Source: Hoeflea_A sp963921345 (GTDB lineage: Bacteria > Pseudomonadota > Alphaproteobacteria > Rhizobiales > Rhizobiaceae). From it: DNA of 64,000 nucleotides. The stretch's first letter is position 1. Each line of letters begins with the position of its first letter. Under the pieces are notes generated by a model. The model was not told the origin of the DNA, did not search any database, and worked only from the letters and a program-made list of their open reading frames with translations. The position numbers and the translations under genes were made by a program. Location: the NCBI GenBank assembly GCA_963921345.3, contig CAWUFE020000002.1:1364001-1428000 (forward strand), in the 5' to 3' direction. This document shows positions 41,820-50,504 of this stretch, one piece after another.

Positions 41820-42785
41820 ATGTCACAGGAAAATCTCGCGGATATCGTGAAAGCCAGCCTGCTGGAGGTCGGCAGCACCCATGACGCGCCGGAAGGCAAG
41901 AGCGAGGAACGCTGGCGTGACGTGTTCAGTGGGCTTTGGGGCTCCCTTGATCTACGCTCGCTCAGCGACGAATTGCTGTCGGGCAGCCTGCACAGCCGCA
42001 CCGTCGGCGGCCTGACGTTCAGCCGCATCGAGTTTGGCAACCAGATGTTCGAACGCACCGAAGCCGACCTGAAACGGGTCGACGAACCGTTTTATTCCCT
42101 GACCTTCCCGGATGGCGGCCAGGCGGTTTGCGAGATCGGCGACAAGGTCGTCCGGCTGTCGCCGCAAAGGACCTATCTGCTCAACAACGACATGGCCGCC
42201 AAGCTCTGGATCGAGAAGGACTATGCGACCTTCAACGTCAAGATCCCGACACGCGCCCTGGAACATCGGCTGGGCCGGCGCGCCGATATTCTGGAAAAGG
42301 CGATCGTCCACCCGGATGCCATCTATCACATGATGCGTCGCATGATCGTCGAGCTGCTGGCGAATGTCGATCTGCTGGACGAACAGGCCGCCCGGTTCAT
42401 GAGCAACCAGATGCTGGACACGGTGGCGTTCTTCCTGACGTCGGGCGGCCAGGCGTCGAACGACAGCCTTGCGCTACAGTCCACCCGCGCCAGCGTGCTC
42501 GCCTATCTCGACGCCCACTACGGCGATGCCGGCCTGACGCCGCGCAAGATCGCCGCGGCCTGCGGGATTTCGCGCAGCTACCTCTACAAGGTGTTCTCCG
42601 ACGGCGAACCGGTCATGGAACGGCTACGGCGACGCCGGCTGGAGGCGGCGCGCGGCATGATCGTGGCGAACACCGGAAGGCTTTCCATGACGCAAATCGC
42701 CATGGCCTGCGGTTTCACCTCGTCCAGCGAATTCTCCCGCCTGTTCAAGAACGCCTTTGGAACCGCTCCCAGCCGCTACGGCTGA
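41820..42785 (+). CDS. AraC-family transcriptional regulator
   Basis: A 321-residue regulator. The N-terminal part (about 40-190) resembles the AraC-binding-like domain of FeaR-type proteins. The C-terminal double HTH (about 220-320) includes TPRKIAAACGISRSYLYKVF and MTQIAMACGFTSSSEFSRLF. It is divergent from the TRAP operon over 120 nt and is its likely activator. Confidence 0.9.
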   Translation: MSQENLADIVKASLLEVGSTHDAPEGKSEERWRDVFSGLWGSLDLRSLSDELLSGSLHSRTVGGLTFSRIEFGNQMFERTEADLKRVDEPFYSLTFPDGGQAVCEIGDKVVRLSPQRTYLLNNDMAAKLWIEKDYATFNVKIPTRALEHRLGRRADILEKAIVHPDAIYHMMRRMIVELLANVDLLDEQAARFMSNQMLDTVAFFLTSGGQASNDSLALQSTRASVLAYLDAHYGDAGLTPRKIAAACGISRSYLYKVFSDGEPVMERLRRRRLEAARGMIVANTGRLSMTQIAMACGFTSSSEFSRLFKNAFGTAPSRYG

Positions 42786-42797
42786 CGGGCCGGTCCG

Positions 42798-43712
42798 TCA
42801 CTCCTTTGTCGCCCCGGGCGGCGGGGTGACCTGGCGGCGCGCCGCGACCGCCTCGCGGTGGGAGATGAAGGTGATGGCGGCAACGACGATGCCGCCGCCG
42901 ATCAGCACGAAGGGTTCCATCGGCTCGCCGAAGAACGCGATGCCGAGCGCCGTTGCCCAGACCAGTTGCAGGAAGGTCACGGGCTGGGTCACGGTCAGGG
43001 GCGCGGCGCGGATTGCCCGGGTCATCGTGTAGTGGCCGAGCGTCGCGACAACGGCCGTCATGGCTAGCCAGAAGACTTCCCAAAGCGTCGGCGTTACCCA
43101 GTTGATGACCGCGCCGGGCAGCAGCGTCAGGGTGCAGAAGATCGACAGCATGATGACGATCGTCACCGGATCCTCGTCATCCGTGAGGCGCTTGGCGAAC
43201 AGAAACGATGCAGCGAAGAGCGGTGCCGCACACAGCTGCGCGATCTGGCCTGCGGAAATCTCGTGGAAGCCCGGCCTCAGAATCACCAGCGTCCCGAGAA
43301 AAGCGACGGCGACGGCCGCGATGCGGCGGAAATGCAGCCGCTCGCCGAAGAAAAACGCCGCTCCGACGGTAACGAATATCGGCGCGGTGTAGCCAAGCGC
43401 CGTCACCTCGGCAATCGGGATGCGGGCCATCGCATAGAACCACAGGATGACGCCGAGGCCGTGCACGATACCGCGCGCCGCATAGATTTTCATCGCCGGC
43501 AGCGCCCGCGGATTGGCGAGCAGCGGCCGCATCATGGGCAGAAACAGCAGCACGCCGAAGGCGTAGCGGATGAACGCCGCTTCGGCGGCCGGAATGTCCG
43601 TCCCGATATAGCGGACGATCCCCGTAACGCCGACGAAGCAGAACCCGGTCAGCACCATCCAGCCGATGCCGGCGAGCGCCGTTTCGGGTCGTTGCTTTTC
43701 TGCAATGCTCAT
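42798..43712 (-). CDS. DMT-superfamily (EamA) transporter
   Basis: A 304-residue protein with ten membrane segments, the fourth EamA member in this window. GIVRYIGTDIPAAEAAFIRY and TALGYTAPIFVTVGAAFFFGE are typical blocks. ATG 43712 gives a short cytoplasmic N-terminus; an in-frame start at 43817 would add 35 unlikely residues. Convergent with the AraC gene. Substrate unknown. Confidence 0.8.
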   Translation of the reverse strand: MSIAEKQRPETALAGIGWMVLTGFCFVGVTGIVRYIGTDIPAAEAAFIRYAFGVLLFLPMMRPLLANPRALPAMKIYAARGIVHGLGVILWFYAMARIPIAEVTALGYTAPIFVTVGAAFFFGERLHFRRIAAVAVAFLGTLVILRPGFHEISAGQIAQLCAAPLFAASFLFAKRLTDDEDPVTIVIMLSIFCTLTLLPGAVINWVTPTLWEVFWLAMTAVVATLGHYTMTRAIRAAPLTVTQPVTFLQLVWATALGIAFFGEPMEPFVLIGGGIVVAAITFISHREAVAARRQVTPPPGATKE

Positions 43713-43857
43713 CGTTCGACCATCGGATCGGCCGTCCCGCGGCGTGTCGATTGCAAAGAATGCCGCCTCCTGCGCCGGTTGCAGGGGAAGCAAGGGAGAA
43801 CTGTACAAGGTTGTCACATCAATTGCGGTTGGACAAGGGCCGCTGCAACCGGCCGTG

Positions 43858-44739
43858 TCAGTCCGCGCTCATGACACCGATCAGCCTTTCCAGCGCCGAG
43901 CCGCGTTGCGGCCTTGCCGCAGACGACAGGAGCAGTGGCCGGTCGAGCGTTACGCGCCGGTCGAAGGGCGCGACCAGCGTCCCTGCCTCGAGCAGCGGCC
44001 GCACCAGCGGTTCGTGACCGATGAGCACGCCGCCGCCGGCCTTCGCCTCTTCCACCGCAAGCGCGTAGAGCGAGAAGGCCGGGCCGGCGGTCTCGAATTG
44101 TCCGACGCAGCCTGCCGCATCCAGCCACACGGTCCAGTCGTCGGCCCAGCTGGTGTCGTGCAGAAACTGCATTGCGGCAAGGTCGCCCACGGCATCGATG
44201 CTCGCGGCGATCGACGGAGCGCAGACCGGGAAGATCGTATCGCGGGCCACGACGACGCAATTCGGCCGATCGGATTCCTCTTCGAAGAACAGGGTAAGGT
44301 CGATCGGCTCGCGCAGCGTGTTGGGCGGTCGTTCGGTGGCGATCACGGACACCGTCGCCTCCGGCACGGCCTGACGGATGCGCGGCAGGCGGGGCGACAG
44401 CCACAGCTGGGCGACGCTCGGCAGGGTGGCGATGCGGATCTCCGGGCCCGGCGCCAGGCGGCGCATCTTGATCACCGCCTCGCCAAGGCGGTCGAAGGCG
44501 CTGCCGAGATCGTCGGCAACGGCGGCTCCCACCGCCGTCAGCGCGACGCCCTGCGAACGACGCTCGAACAGGTCGGCGCCGATCCAGGCTTCCAGCGCCT
44601 TGACGTGCTGGGCTACGGCGCCCGGCGTCACGGACAGTTCGACCGCGGCAGCGGCAAAACCGCCGAGACGAGCCGCGGCCTCGAAGGCCCGCAAGGCATT
44701 CAAGGGCGGCCCTTTCGGCCGCGGTGGAGAAATCGCCAT
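43858..44739 (-). CDS. LysR-family regulator (GcvA-like)
   Basis: A 293-residue LTTR. The N-terminal HTH (about 10-65, LNALRAFEAAARLGGFAAAA to ALEAWIGADLFERR) has the PPLNALRAFEAAAR opening of the GcvA/AmpR branch. A periplasmic-binding-like effector domain follows. It is divergent from the SHMT-like gene and is its probable regulator; an imperfect inverted repeat lies between them. Confidence 0.9.
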   Translation of the reverse strand: MAISPPRPKGPPLNALRAFEAAARLGGFAAAAVELSVTPGAVAQHVKALEAWIGADLFERRSQGVALTAVGAAVADDLGSAFDRLGEAVIKMRRLAPGPEIRIATLPSVAQLWLSPRLPRIRQAVPEATVSVIATERPPNTLREPIDLTLFFEEESDRPNCVVVARDTIFPVCAPSIAASIDAVGDLAAMQFLHDTSWADDWTVWLDAAGCVGQFETAGPAFSLYALAVEEAKAGGGVLIGHEPLVRPLLEAGTLVAPFDRRVTLDRPLLLSSAARPQRGSALERLIGVMSAD

Positions 44740-44750
44740 GGGTCACCCGT

Positions 44751-44780
44751 AGTTTTTCTATGCCTAATTTTACTAAAACT
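44751..44780. promoter_or_regulatory. Inverted repeat in the LysR/SHMT-like intergenic region
   Basis: AGTTTTTCTA (44751-44760) and TACTAAAACT (44771-44780) match as an inverted repeat at 8 of 10 positions with a 10-nt spacer. The region is AT-rich and lies 12 nt from the LysR start and 63 nt from the SHMT-like start, a usual place for an LTTR recognition site. Confidence 0.4.
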
Positions 44781-44842
44781 GGTTTGCGGAGGGCAAGGGC
44801 CTGTGGTTGACATGGGGCAACGACGAACCATCGAGGTGAATG

Positions 44843-46165
44843 ATGACTGCCCTGACGCAACGAAACTGGGTTCCGGCCGCCTGCGAGGCGCGCGTGCAGC
44901 AGCTCGCGCAGCTGACGTCGCAGGCGTCTTCCGATGCGATCGCGGTACGGCTGGACCGGCTGGTCGAGGAAAACCGCAACATCCACGAACGCGACTGCTT
45001 CAACCTCAACCCGGCGACCAATGTCATGAACCCGAGAGCCGAGGCGCTGCTTTCGGCCGGGCTCGGTTCGCGGCCGTCGCTGGGCTATCCGGGCGACAAA
45101 TACGAAATGGGTCTGGAGGCGATCGAGGAGATCGAGGTCATCGCCGCCGAACTCTGCGCCGAGATCTTCGGCACCGAATACGCCGAAATCCGCGTCGCAT
45201 CCGGGGCCATGGCCAATCTCTACGGATTCATGGCGACCTGCCGGCCCGGAGATGCCATCATCGTGCCGCCGGCCAGCATCGGCGGCCACGTCACCCATCA
45301 CAATGCCGGCTGCGCGGGTCTCTACGGCCTGACCATTCACGAAGCGCCGGTCGAGGCTGACGGCTACACCATCGACATTGCGGGCCTGCGCGACCTCGCC
45401 GAGACCGTTCGACCGAAGCTGATCACCGTGGGCGGCAGCCTCAACCCGTTCCCGCATCCGGTCGCCGCGGTGCGTGAGATCGCTGACGGCGTCGGCGCCC
45501 GGGTTCTGTTCGATGCAGCGCACCAATGCGGCATCATCGCCGGCGGCGCCTGGCCCAACCCCATGGGCGACGGCGCCGACCTGATGACCATGAGCACATA
45601 CAAGAGCCTCGGCGGGCCGGCGGGCGGGCTGCTCGTCACCAATGACGCGGCGATTGCCGAACGCCTCGACGCCATCGCCTTTCCGGGCATGACCGCGAAT
45701 TTCGATGCCGGCAAGACCGCGGCACTGGCGTTGACAATGCTCGACTGGCGCGAGCACGGCCCGGCCTATGCCGAGGCGATGGTGGCGCTGTCGCAGGCTC
45801 TGGCAGCGGCGATCGATGCGCGCGGCGTGCCGGTTTTCGGGCGCGACAACGGCTACACGCGATCGCACCAGTTCGCCATCGAGGCGGCCGGTTTCGGCGG
45901 CGGCCAGACGGCGTCGAAAAAGCTGCGCCGGGCCGGTTTCCTCGCCTGTGGCATCGGCCTGCCCCGCGCCCCGGCGGAGGGCGACCTCAACGGCCTCAGG
46001 ATCGGCACGCCGGAACTGGTTCGCTGGGGTGTCCAACCGGATGACGCCGATATGCTGGCCGACCTGATCTGCCGGGCGCTGACTGGTGACGATCCGGAGG
46101 CTCTGGCGCCGGAAGTCGCCTTCAGGCGCTCCCAGTTCTGCTCCCTGCACTTTATCCGGGCCTAA
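44843..46165 (+). CDS. Serine hydroxymethyltransferase-like PLP enzyme
   Basis: A 440-residue fold-type I PLP enzyme of the SHMT family. Lys254 in TMSTYKSLGGPAGG is the PLP lysine (SHMT: THKTLRGPRGG). Asp224 and His227 (FDAAHQCG) match the cofactor-binding DMAHVAG. LGYPGDKYEMG differs from the usual SHMT GYPGKRYYGG, and IHERDCFNLNPATNVMNP resembles LIASENxxSP only loosely. It is thus a divergent paralogue, perhaps an aldolase for a beta-hydroxy or alpha-methyl amino acid. GAGGTG stands 4 nt before ATG 44843; ATG 44840 is adjacent. Confidence 0.8.
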   Translation: MTALTQRNWVPAACEARVQQLAQLTSQASSDAIAVRLDRLVEENRNIHERDCFNLNPATNVMNPRAEALLSAGLGSRPSLGYPGDKYEMGLEAIEEIEVIAAELCAEIFGTEYAEIRVASGAMANLYGFMATCRPGDAIIVPPASIGGHVTHHNAGCAGLYGLTIHEAPVEADGYTIDIAGLRDLAETVRPKLITVGGSLNPFPHPVAAVREIADGVGARVLFDAAHQCGIIAGGAWPNPMGDGADLMTMSTYKSLGGPAGGLLVTNDAAIAERLDAIAFPGMTANFDAGKTAALALTMLDWREHGPAYAEAMVALSQALAAAIDARGVPVFGRDNGYTRSHQFAIEAAGFGGGQTASKKLRRAGFLACGIGLPRAPAEGDLNGLRIGTPELVRWGVQPDDADMLADLICRALTGDDPEALAPEVAFRRSQFCSLHFIRA

Positions 46166-46207
46166 AAAAACCGATTGCAATTGTCCGGCGCTTGCTCCAT
46201 CGTCCCC

Positions 46208-46398
46208 GCCGATGGTTCCGCTGAATCGAGCCGAGACGGCGGATGAAAAGGGAACACGGTGAGGCGTACCCAACAGGGACCGAATCCGTGGCTGCCCCCG
46301 CAACTGTAAGCGGTGAGCACGCACCCATCCGAGCCACTGATCGACCGCGATCGGGAAGGCGGGTGCTTAGCGATGAACCGTGAGCCAGGAGACCTGCC
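46208..46398 (+). promoter_or_regulatory. Cobalamin riboswitch
   Basis: All the conserved blocks of an adenosylcobalamin-type aptamer are present in order: AAAAGGGAACACGGTGA, TGGCTGCCCCCGCAACTGT with AAGCGG, GCCACTG, GGGAAGGCGGG, GATGAACCGTGAGCCAGGAG and the closing GCCAGGAGACCTGCC (46384-46398), the B12 box. It lies between the SHMT-like gene and a B12-type ABC operon on the same strand. The 5' boundary is approximate. Confidence 0.95.
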
Positions 46399-46436
46399 AT
46401 CCTCTCGAATTCCACAAACGGGACGGGGTGTTTCCG

Positions 46437-46541
46437 ATGGGCGTGATGGCAATCGATCTTAAAATGACCGGGTTCTCCGGTTCTGCCGCTCGTCGTTCGA
46501 GTCTGCCCCGGGACAGGGCGGACCATGGCGGAACCAACTGA
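46437..46541 (+). CDS. Possible 34-residue leader peptide
   Basis: ATG 46437 opens a 34-codon frame (MGVMAIDLKMTGFSG start) that ends at 46541, 17 nt inside the ABC ATPase gene in another frame. A GGGG stretch lies upstream at long spacing. It spans the sequestering hairpin, so its translation could open the ATPase start. It may equally be a chance frame. Confidence 0.25.
   Translation: MGVMAIDLKMTGFSGSAARRSSLPRDRADHGGTN
46501..46523 (+). promoter_or_regulatory. Ribosome-site sequestering hairpin of the B12 riboswitch
   Basis: GTCTGCCC (46501-46508) pairs with GGGCGGAC (46516-46523) through one T-G wobble, around a 7-nt loop. The right arm holds the purine-rich ribosome site and ends 1 nt before the ATG at 46525. 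This looks like the expression platform of a translational off-switch. Confidence 0.55.
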
Positions 46542-47349
46542 CGGAACGTCTCCTCAATTCGCGCTGGAAGCGGACGCCCTCTCCTATCGGGCCGGGGGTC
46601 GGCATCCGCTTGTCGAAGGCGTCGGCTTCTCGGTGCGGAAGGGAGACATCGTCGCTATCGCCGGACCGAACGGAGCCGGCAAATCGACCTTGCTGCGCAT
46701 GCTCGCGGGACTGCTTGCACCCTCTGCCGGTACGGTCCGGCTATTCGACCGCCCCATCGACCGCTACACGGCAGCAGACCGCGCCCGCCGTATCGCCGTC
46801 GTCGGTCAACGTGACGAACCCGACCCCCGCCTCAGCGTCGCGGATTACACGGCCCTCGGCCGCATCCCTCATGGTGTGGCTGCCGCAAGGGATATGCATC
46901 AGCGGGTTATCGCCGATTCCCTCGCCTCCGTCGGGCTGACCGGCAAGGAGGACGCGCGTTTGGGTCTGCTCTCCGGCGGCGAGCTTCAGCGCGCGGCAAT
47001 CGCCAGGGCGCTCGCCCAGGAACCGGATTTGCTTTTTCTGGACGAACCGACCAACCATCTCGATCCGGCTGCCAAGGGGGCGCTTCTGTCCGTCGTTGCG
47101 GCGCGCCGGATCACGACGGTGTGCGTGCTGCACGACCTGGCGCTCATTCCAAAGATAGCCGGTCATACGCTGTTGATGAGCGACGCGCGGGCCGTGGCGT
47201 TCGGCCCCACCCACGAAGTGCTGACACCCGATCGCGTACGCAAAGTGTTCGGCGTCGAGTTTCTCCATCTGCCGCATCCGAACGAAGACCGCCGCGTCAG
47301 CGTTCTCGACATTCCGGTATCGACCGACTTCCAACCCACGTCATACTGA
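46525..47349 (+). CDS. Cobalamin-type ABC importer, ATP-binding protein
   Basis: A 274-residue ABC ATPase of the FecE/BtuD group. Walker A GPNGAGKST, signature LSGGELQRAAIARAL, Walker B LLFLDEPTNHLDP, then the CVLHDLAL H-loop. Being directly behind a cobalamin riboswitch, it probably powers uptake of cobalamin or a precursor. It is 12 nt before the binding-protein gene. Confidence 0.9.
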   Translation: MAEPTDGTSPQFALEADALSYRAGGRHPLVEGVGFSVRKGDIVAIAGPNGAGKSTLLRMLAGLLAPSAGTVRLFDRPIDRYTAADRARRIAVVGQRDEPDPRLSVADYTALGRIPHGVAAARDMHQRVIADSLASVGLTGKEDARLGLLSGGELQRAAIARALAQEPDLLFLDEPTNHLDPAAKGALLSVVAARRITTVCVLHDLALIPKIAGHTLLMSDARAVAFGPTHEVLTPDRVRKVFGVEFLHLPHPNEDRRVSVLDIPVSTDFQPTSY

Positions 47350-47361
47350 AGGACGATCTCA

Positions 47362-48309
47362 ATGAAACGACATCTCCCGTTGCTGGCTTTCCTGGCCCTC
47401 AGCCTGCCCGCACATGCCTTTCCGGTGTCCGTCGACAATTGCGGCGAGACACTGACCTTCGACAGAAGCCCCGAGCGCCTGGTTGTCCACGACATCAACA
47501 TGTCGGAGATGGCGTTCGCCCTCGGTCTTCAGGATCGCATGGTCGGCGTGACCGGGATTTCCGGCTGGTACAAGACCAGCCCGGATTTCGACAAGGAACG
47601 CGGCGCGATACCGGAGCTCGCTCCGAAATATCCGACGGTCGAGAACCTGGTCGCCGCCGATCCCGACCTGTTCTTCGCCGGCTGGTATTACGGCATGAAG
47701 CCGGGCGGCGACGTAACGCCGGATACGCTCGCGCCCCATGGCATCGAAACGCTGATCCTGTCGGAAAGCTGCATCCATCTCGAAAAGGAGCAGGCGCCGG
47801 CCTCCATGGACCTGCTGTTCAAGGACGTTCTGCGGCTCGGTGCGGTGTTCGGAAAAACGCCGGAAGCGGAAGCCCTGGTCGACGGCTGGAAAGAAGAACT
47901 GGCCGACATCGAAGCCACCGTCAACGATGGGGGCGGAACGCGGGTCTTCCTGTTCGACTCCGGCGAGGACAAGCCTTTCACGGCCGGCAAATATGCCATC
48001 GTCAACGCCATGATCGAAGCCGCCGGCGGGACCAACGTCACCGGAGACATGGAGACCAGTTGGGGTCGCACGTCGTGGGAGGCCGTGGCGGCCGCGGATC
48101 CGCAATTCCTCATCCTGCTCGACTATCAGAACGGGACCGGCGCCCAAGGCCTGCTCGACTGGCTGAGGAAACACCCGATCATGAAGGAAACCTCGGCAGT
48201 GAAGGCCGAGCGCTTCGTCGCCTTGCGCTATGAGGAACTGACGCCGGGACCCGCCAACATCAGGGCCATTGCGAAAATCGCCAAGGCGATGAACCCGCAG
48301 GCATTTTGA
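47362..48309 (+). CDS. Cobalamin-type ABC importer, substrate-binding protein
   Basis: A 315-residue class III binding protein (BtuF/FecB fold) with a signal peptide MKRHLPLLAFLALSLPAHAF cleaved near residue 19. RLVVHDINMSEMAFALGLQDRMVGVTG and VENLVAADPDLFF are the usual first-lobe blocks; a long helix follows and WEAVAAADPQFLILLD begins the second lobe. Ligand: corrinoid by riboswitch context. GAGGAA-like AAGGACG precedes ATG 47362. Confidence 0.88.
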   Translation: MKRHLPLLAFLALSLPAHAFPVSVDNCGETLTFDRSPERLVVHDINMSEMAFALGLQDRMVGVTGISGWYKTSPDFDKERGAIPELAPKYPTVENLVAADPDLFFAGWYYGMKPGGDVTPDTLAPHGIETLILSESCIHLEKEQAPASMDLLFKDVLRLGAVFGKTPEAEALVDGWKEELADIEATVNDGGGTRVFLFDSGEDKPFTAGKYAIVNAMIEAAGGTNVTGDMETSWGRTSWEAVAAADPQFLILLDYQNGTGAQGLLDWLRKHPIMKETSAVKAERFVALRYEELTPGPANIRAIAKIAKAMNPQAF

Positions 48310-48313
48310 CGCC

Positions 48314-49324
48314 GTGATACGGCTGCCGGCGACAATTCTCGGAGGGGCGGTGTGCTTGACCGCCCTCACCCTGCTGTCGATCGGCCTGGGGTCCACGCCG
48401 ATCGCGCCCGCCGAGGTGTGGGCGGCATTCGTCAAGGCCTCAGGCCTGTCGAGCGACAGTGCGTTTACGCCGCTCGATCGCATCGTTGTCGATCTCCGCG
48501 CGCCCCGCGCCCTGCTCGCGATCCTCGTCGGAGCCGGTCTCGGCATGGTGGGGTGCCTGCTGCAGACCGTCACCCGCAACGATCTGGCGGATCCGTTCCT
48601 GTTCGGCCTGTCGTCCGGCGCGGCGGCCGGCGCCATTCTGGTCATCACCATCACCGGTGATCGGCTCGGCGTCTGGACCTTGCCGCTTGCCGCCTTTTGC
48701 GGCGGCATGCTGGCCGCCCTGATCGTGCTAGCACTTGTCCGGCGCATGGGATTCCGGGGGCCGGAAAAGCTGATCCTGGCCGGATTGGCGGTTTCGTTCC
48801 TGTTCACGGCAATCACCAACTACATGGTGTTTGCGGGCGATCAGCGCGCTGCCCATTCGGTGCTGTTCTGGAGTCTCGGCGGCCTTGGACTGGCGCACTG
48901 GGACTCGCTGCCGCTGATTGCATCGGGATTTGCGGCACTCGCCCTGTTTGCCGTGTTCCGGCACCGCCAGCTCGATGCGCTTCTGGGCGGAGAACTGACC
49001 GCGGAAAGCCTCGGCGTCCGTGTGAACCGCTTCCGCCTGCAGGTCTTTCTGGTCTGCGCATTTGCGACCGCGATTTTCGTTTCGATAACCGGTGTCATCG
49101 GCTTTGTCGGGCTGATGGTGCCGCACGTGGCGAGAGCCTGCGCCGGCCCGTTGCACCGTCCGGCGCTCTGTTTGTCGGCGCTATTCGGTGCGATCCTGCT
49201 CCTGTCATCCGATCTCGTCGCACGAACCTTGCTTGCGCCACAGGAACTGCCGATAGGCATCGTTACCACCTCCATCGGCGCCAGTTTCGTTTTCGTGCTG
49301 CTGATGCAGCGCCGGCTGATCTAA
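48314..49324 (+). CDS. Cobalamin-type ABC importer, permease
   Basis: A 336-residue FecCD/BtuC-family permease with about ten membrane segments. RAPRALLAILVGAGLGMVG and DPFLFGLSSGA at the N-terminus and TGVIGFVGLMVPHVAR near the C-terminus are family signatures. The start is GTG 48314, 4 nt after the binding-protein stop. Order ATPase, receptor, permease; no TonB receptor (btuB) accompanies them here. Confidence 0.9.
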   Translation: MIRLPATILGGAVCLTALTLLSIGLGSTPIAPAEVWAAFVKASGLSSDSAFTPLDRIVVDLRAPRALLAILVGAGLGMVGCLLQTVTRNDLADPFLFGLSSGAAAGAILVITITGDRLGVWTLPLAAFCGGMLAALIVLALVRRMGFRGPEKLILAGLAVSFLFTAITNYMVFAGDQRAAHSVLFWSLGGLGLAHWDSLPLIASGFAALALFAVFRHRQLDALLGGELTAESLGVRVNRFRLQVFLVCAFATAIFVSITGVIGFVGLMVPHVARACAGPLHRPALCLSALFGAILLLSSDLVARTLLAPQELPIGIVTTSIGASFVFVLLMQRRLI

Positions 49325-49329
49325 ACCGG

Positions 49330-50493
49330 TCAGCCTGCCAGATGGTGTTCGATGCGGAAGCTCTGCGGAATGCCCTCCCCCCTGCCCTCCAGGGCGAAAT
49401 CGAGTACGCAGCGGGCCATCTCGTGAGCGATGCCGAAGGTGATCTTGAAGCCGCCGGTGGCGACGAAGAGACCGCCGTAGCCCGGCACCGGGCCGATCAT
49501 CGGATCACGCTTCACGGCCTTCGGCCTGATTCCGGCCCAGCGTTCGATCACCGGCGCGCCGGCCAGTGCCGGGCAGAGCGCCGCGGCCTTTGCGACGACG
49601 TCATCGAGCTGCCCGTCGGTTTCGGTACCGCTGGCGAATGTCGTTTCGCTGGTGCTGCCGACGGCGGCGACGCCGCCCTCATGCGGAACGACATAGGTTC
49701 CGTCCTGGAAAACCAGCGGCCAGGCCGGATCGATGTCGGCCTCGAGCAGCGCCGCCTGCCCCTTGACGCCGATGCCGAAATCCGTTGAAGGACGCCCGGT
49801 GAGGCGTTCGAGCAGGGCAAAACCAGCATGTCCCGCCGTCAGCACAACGGACCCCGCTTTGATCGATCGCCCTGCTGTCGTGGTCGCAACACCGGTAGCC
49901 GGTACGACGCCGTGCAGTGCATCGCCTTCGATCGTCGTGACGTCGCCACCGAGACCGGCGGCAAGCGCGGTCAGGTATCGGCGCGGATTGACCCGTGCCG
50001 CCAGTGTTTCGAGAACCAGGCCATGGGGCATCGACCTGACGGCCGGCCAATCTTGCGCCGGGGCGCGATCGAGCAACTGCCAGGAATAACCGCCGGTCGG
50101 TGTTTGCCACCGGGTTTGCGCATCGGCGGCCCAGTCGATCGCGAGATCGGCATGATGCGGCTTGGCGAGCGGCAGCAGCCGGCCACAGCGGCGATAGCCG
50201 CAGGCAAGACCTGTTTCCGCCTCGATCTCGGCGATCTTCGTTTCGAGCGATACCAGCGCATCGAACTGGAACTGTTTTTTCGGGTTCCAGCGTTCCGGCA
50301 TGTGCGGCATCAGGGCGCCGAGAAGCCCGCCCGATGCACCGCTGCCGATCTTCGCCGCTTCCAGCAGGACAACCGACAGGCCGGCCTGGCCGGCGAGCCG
50401 CGCGACCCACAGGCCGACGATACCACCGCCGACGACGAGCAAATCGCAAGACAGCGAGCGCGCGTCCGGGTTATAGGGGCCTTGAGGAGCCAT
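49330..50493 (-). CDS. FAD-dependent oxidoreductase, probable MnmC2-type
   Basis: A 387-residue DAO-family flavoprotein. DLLVVGGGIVGLWVARLA (about 17-34) is the FAD-binding Rossmann motif. GIRPKAVKRDPMIGPVPGYGGLFVATGGFKITFGIAHEMA is the C-terminal DAO block. It is divergent from mnmD, only 11 nt apart. In E. coli both activities sit in one protein, MnmC, whose C-terminal oxidase turns cmnm5s2U34 into nm5s2U34. The pairing suggests that role, although glycine oxidase-like activity cannot be excluded. Confidence 0.75.
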   Translation of the reverse strand: MAPQGPYNPDARSLSCDLLVVGGGIVGLWVARLAGQAGLSVVLLEAAKIGSGASGGLLGALMPHMPERWNPKKQFQFDALVSLETKIAEIEAETGLACGYRRCGRLLPLAKPHHADLAIDWAADAQTRWQTPTGGYSWQLLDRAPAQDWPAVRSMPHGLVLETLAARVNPRRYLTALAAGLGGDVTTIEGDALHGVVPATGVATTTAGRSIKAGSVVLTAGHAGFALLERLTGRPSTDFGIGVKGQAALLEADIDPAWPLVFQDGTYVVPHEGGVAAVGSTSETTFASGTETDGQLDDVVAKAAALCPALAGAPVIERWAGIRPKAVKRDPMIGPVPGYGGLFVATGGFKITFGIAHEMARCVLDFALEGRGEGIPQSFRIEHHLAG

Positions 50494-50504
50494 GGACGGG
50501 TTCG

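Noticed and set aside
43814..46324. An 836-codon open frame on the minus strand opposite the SHMT-like gene
   Set aside because: It runs through the LysR gene in another frame and the SHMT-like gene in antisense, crosses the riboswitch and lacks recognisable domains.
46399..46500. Search for an intrinsic terminator directly after the B12 aptamer
   Set aside because: No stem with a T-tract was found; control is better explained by the hairpin at the start codon.
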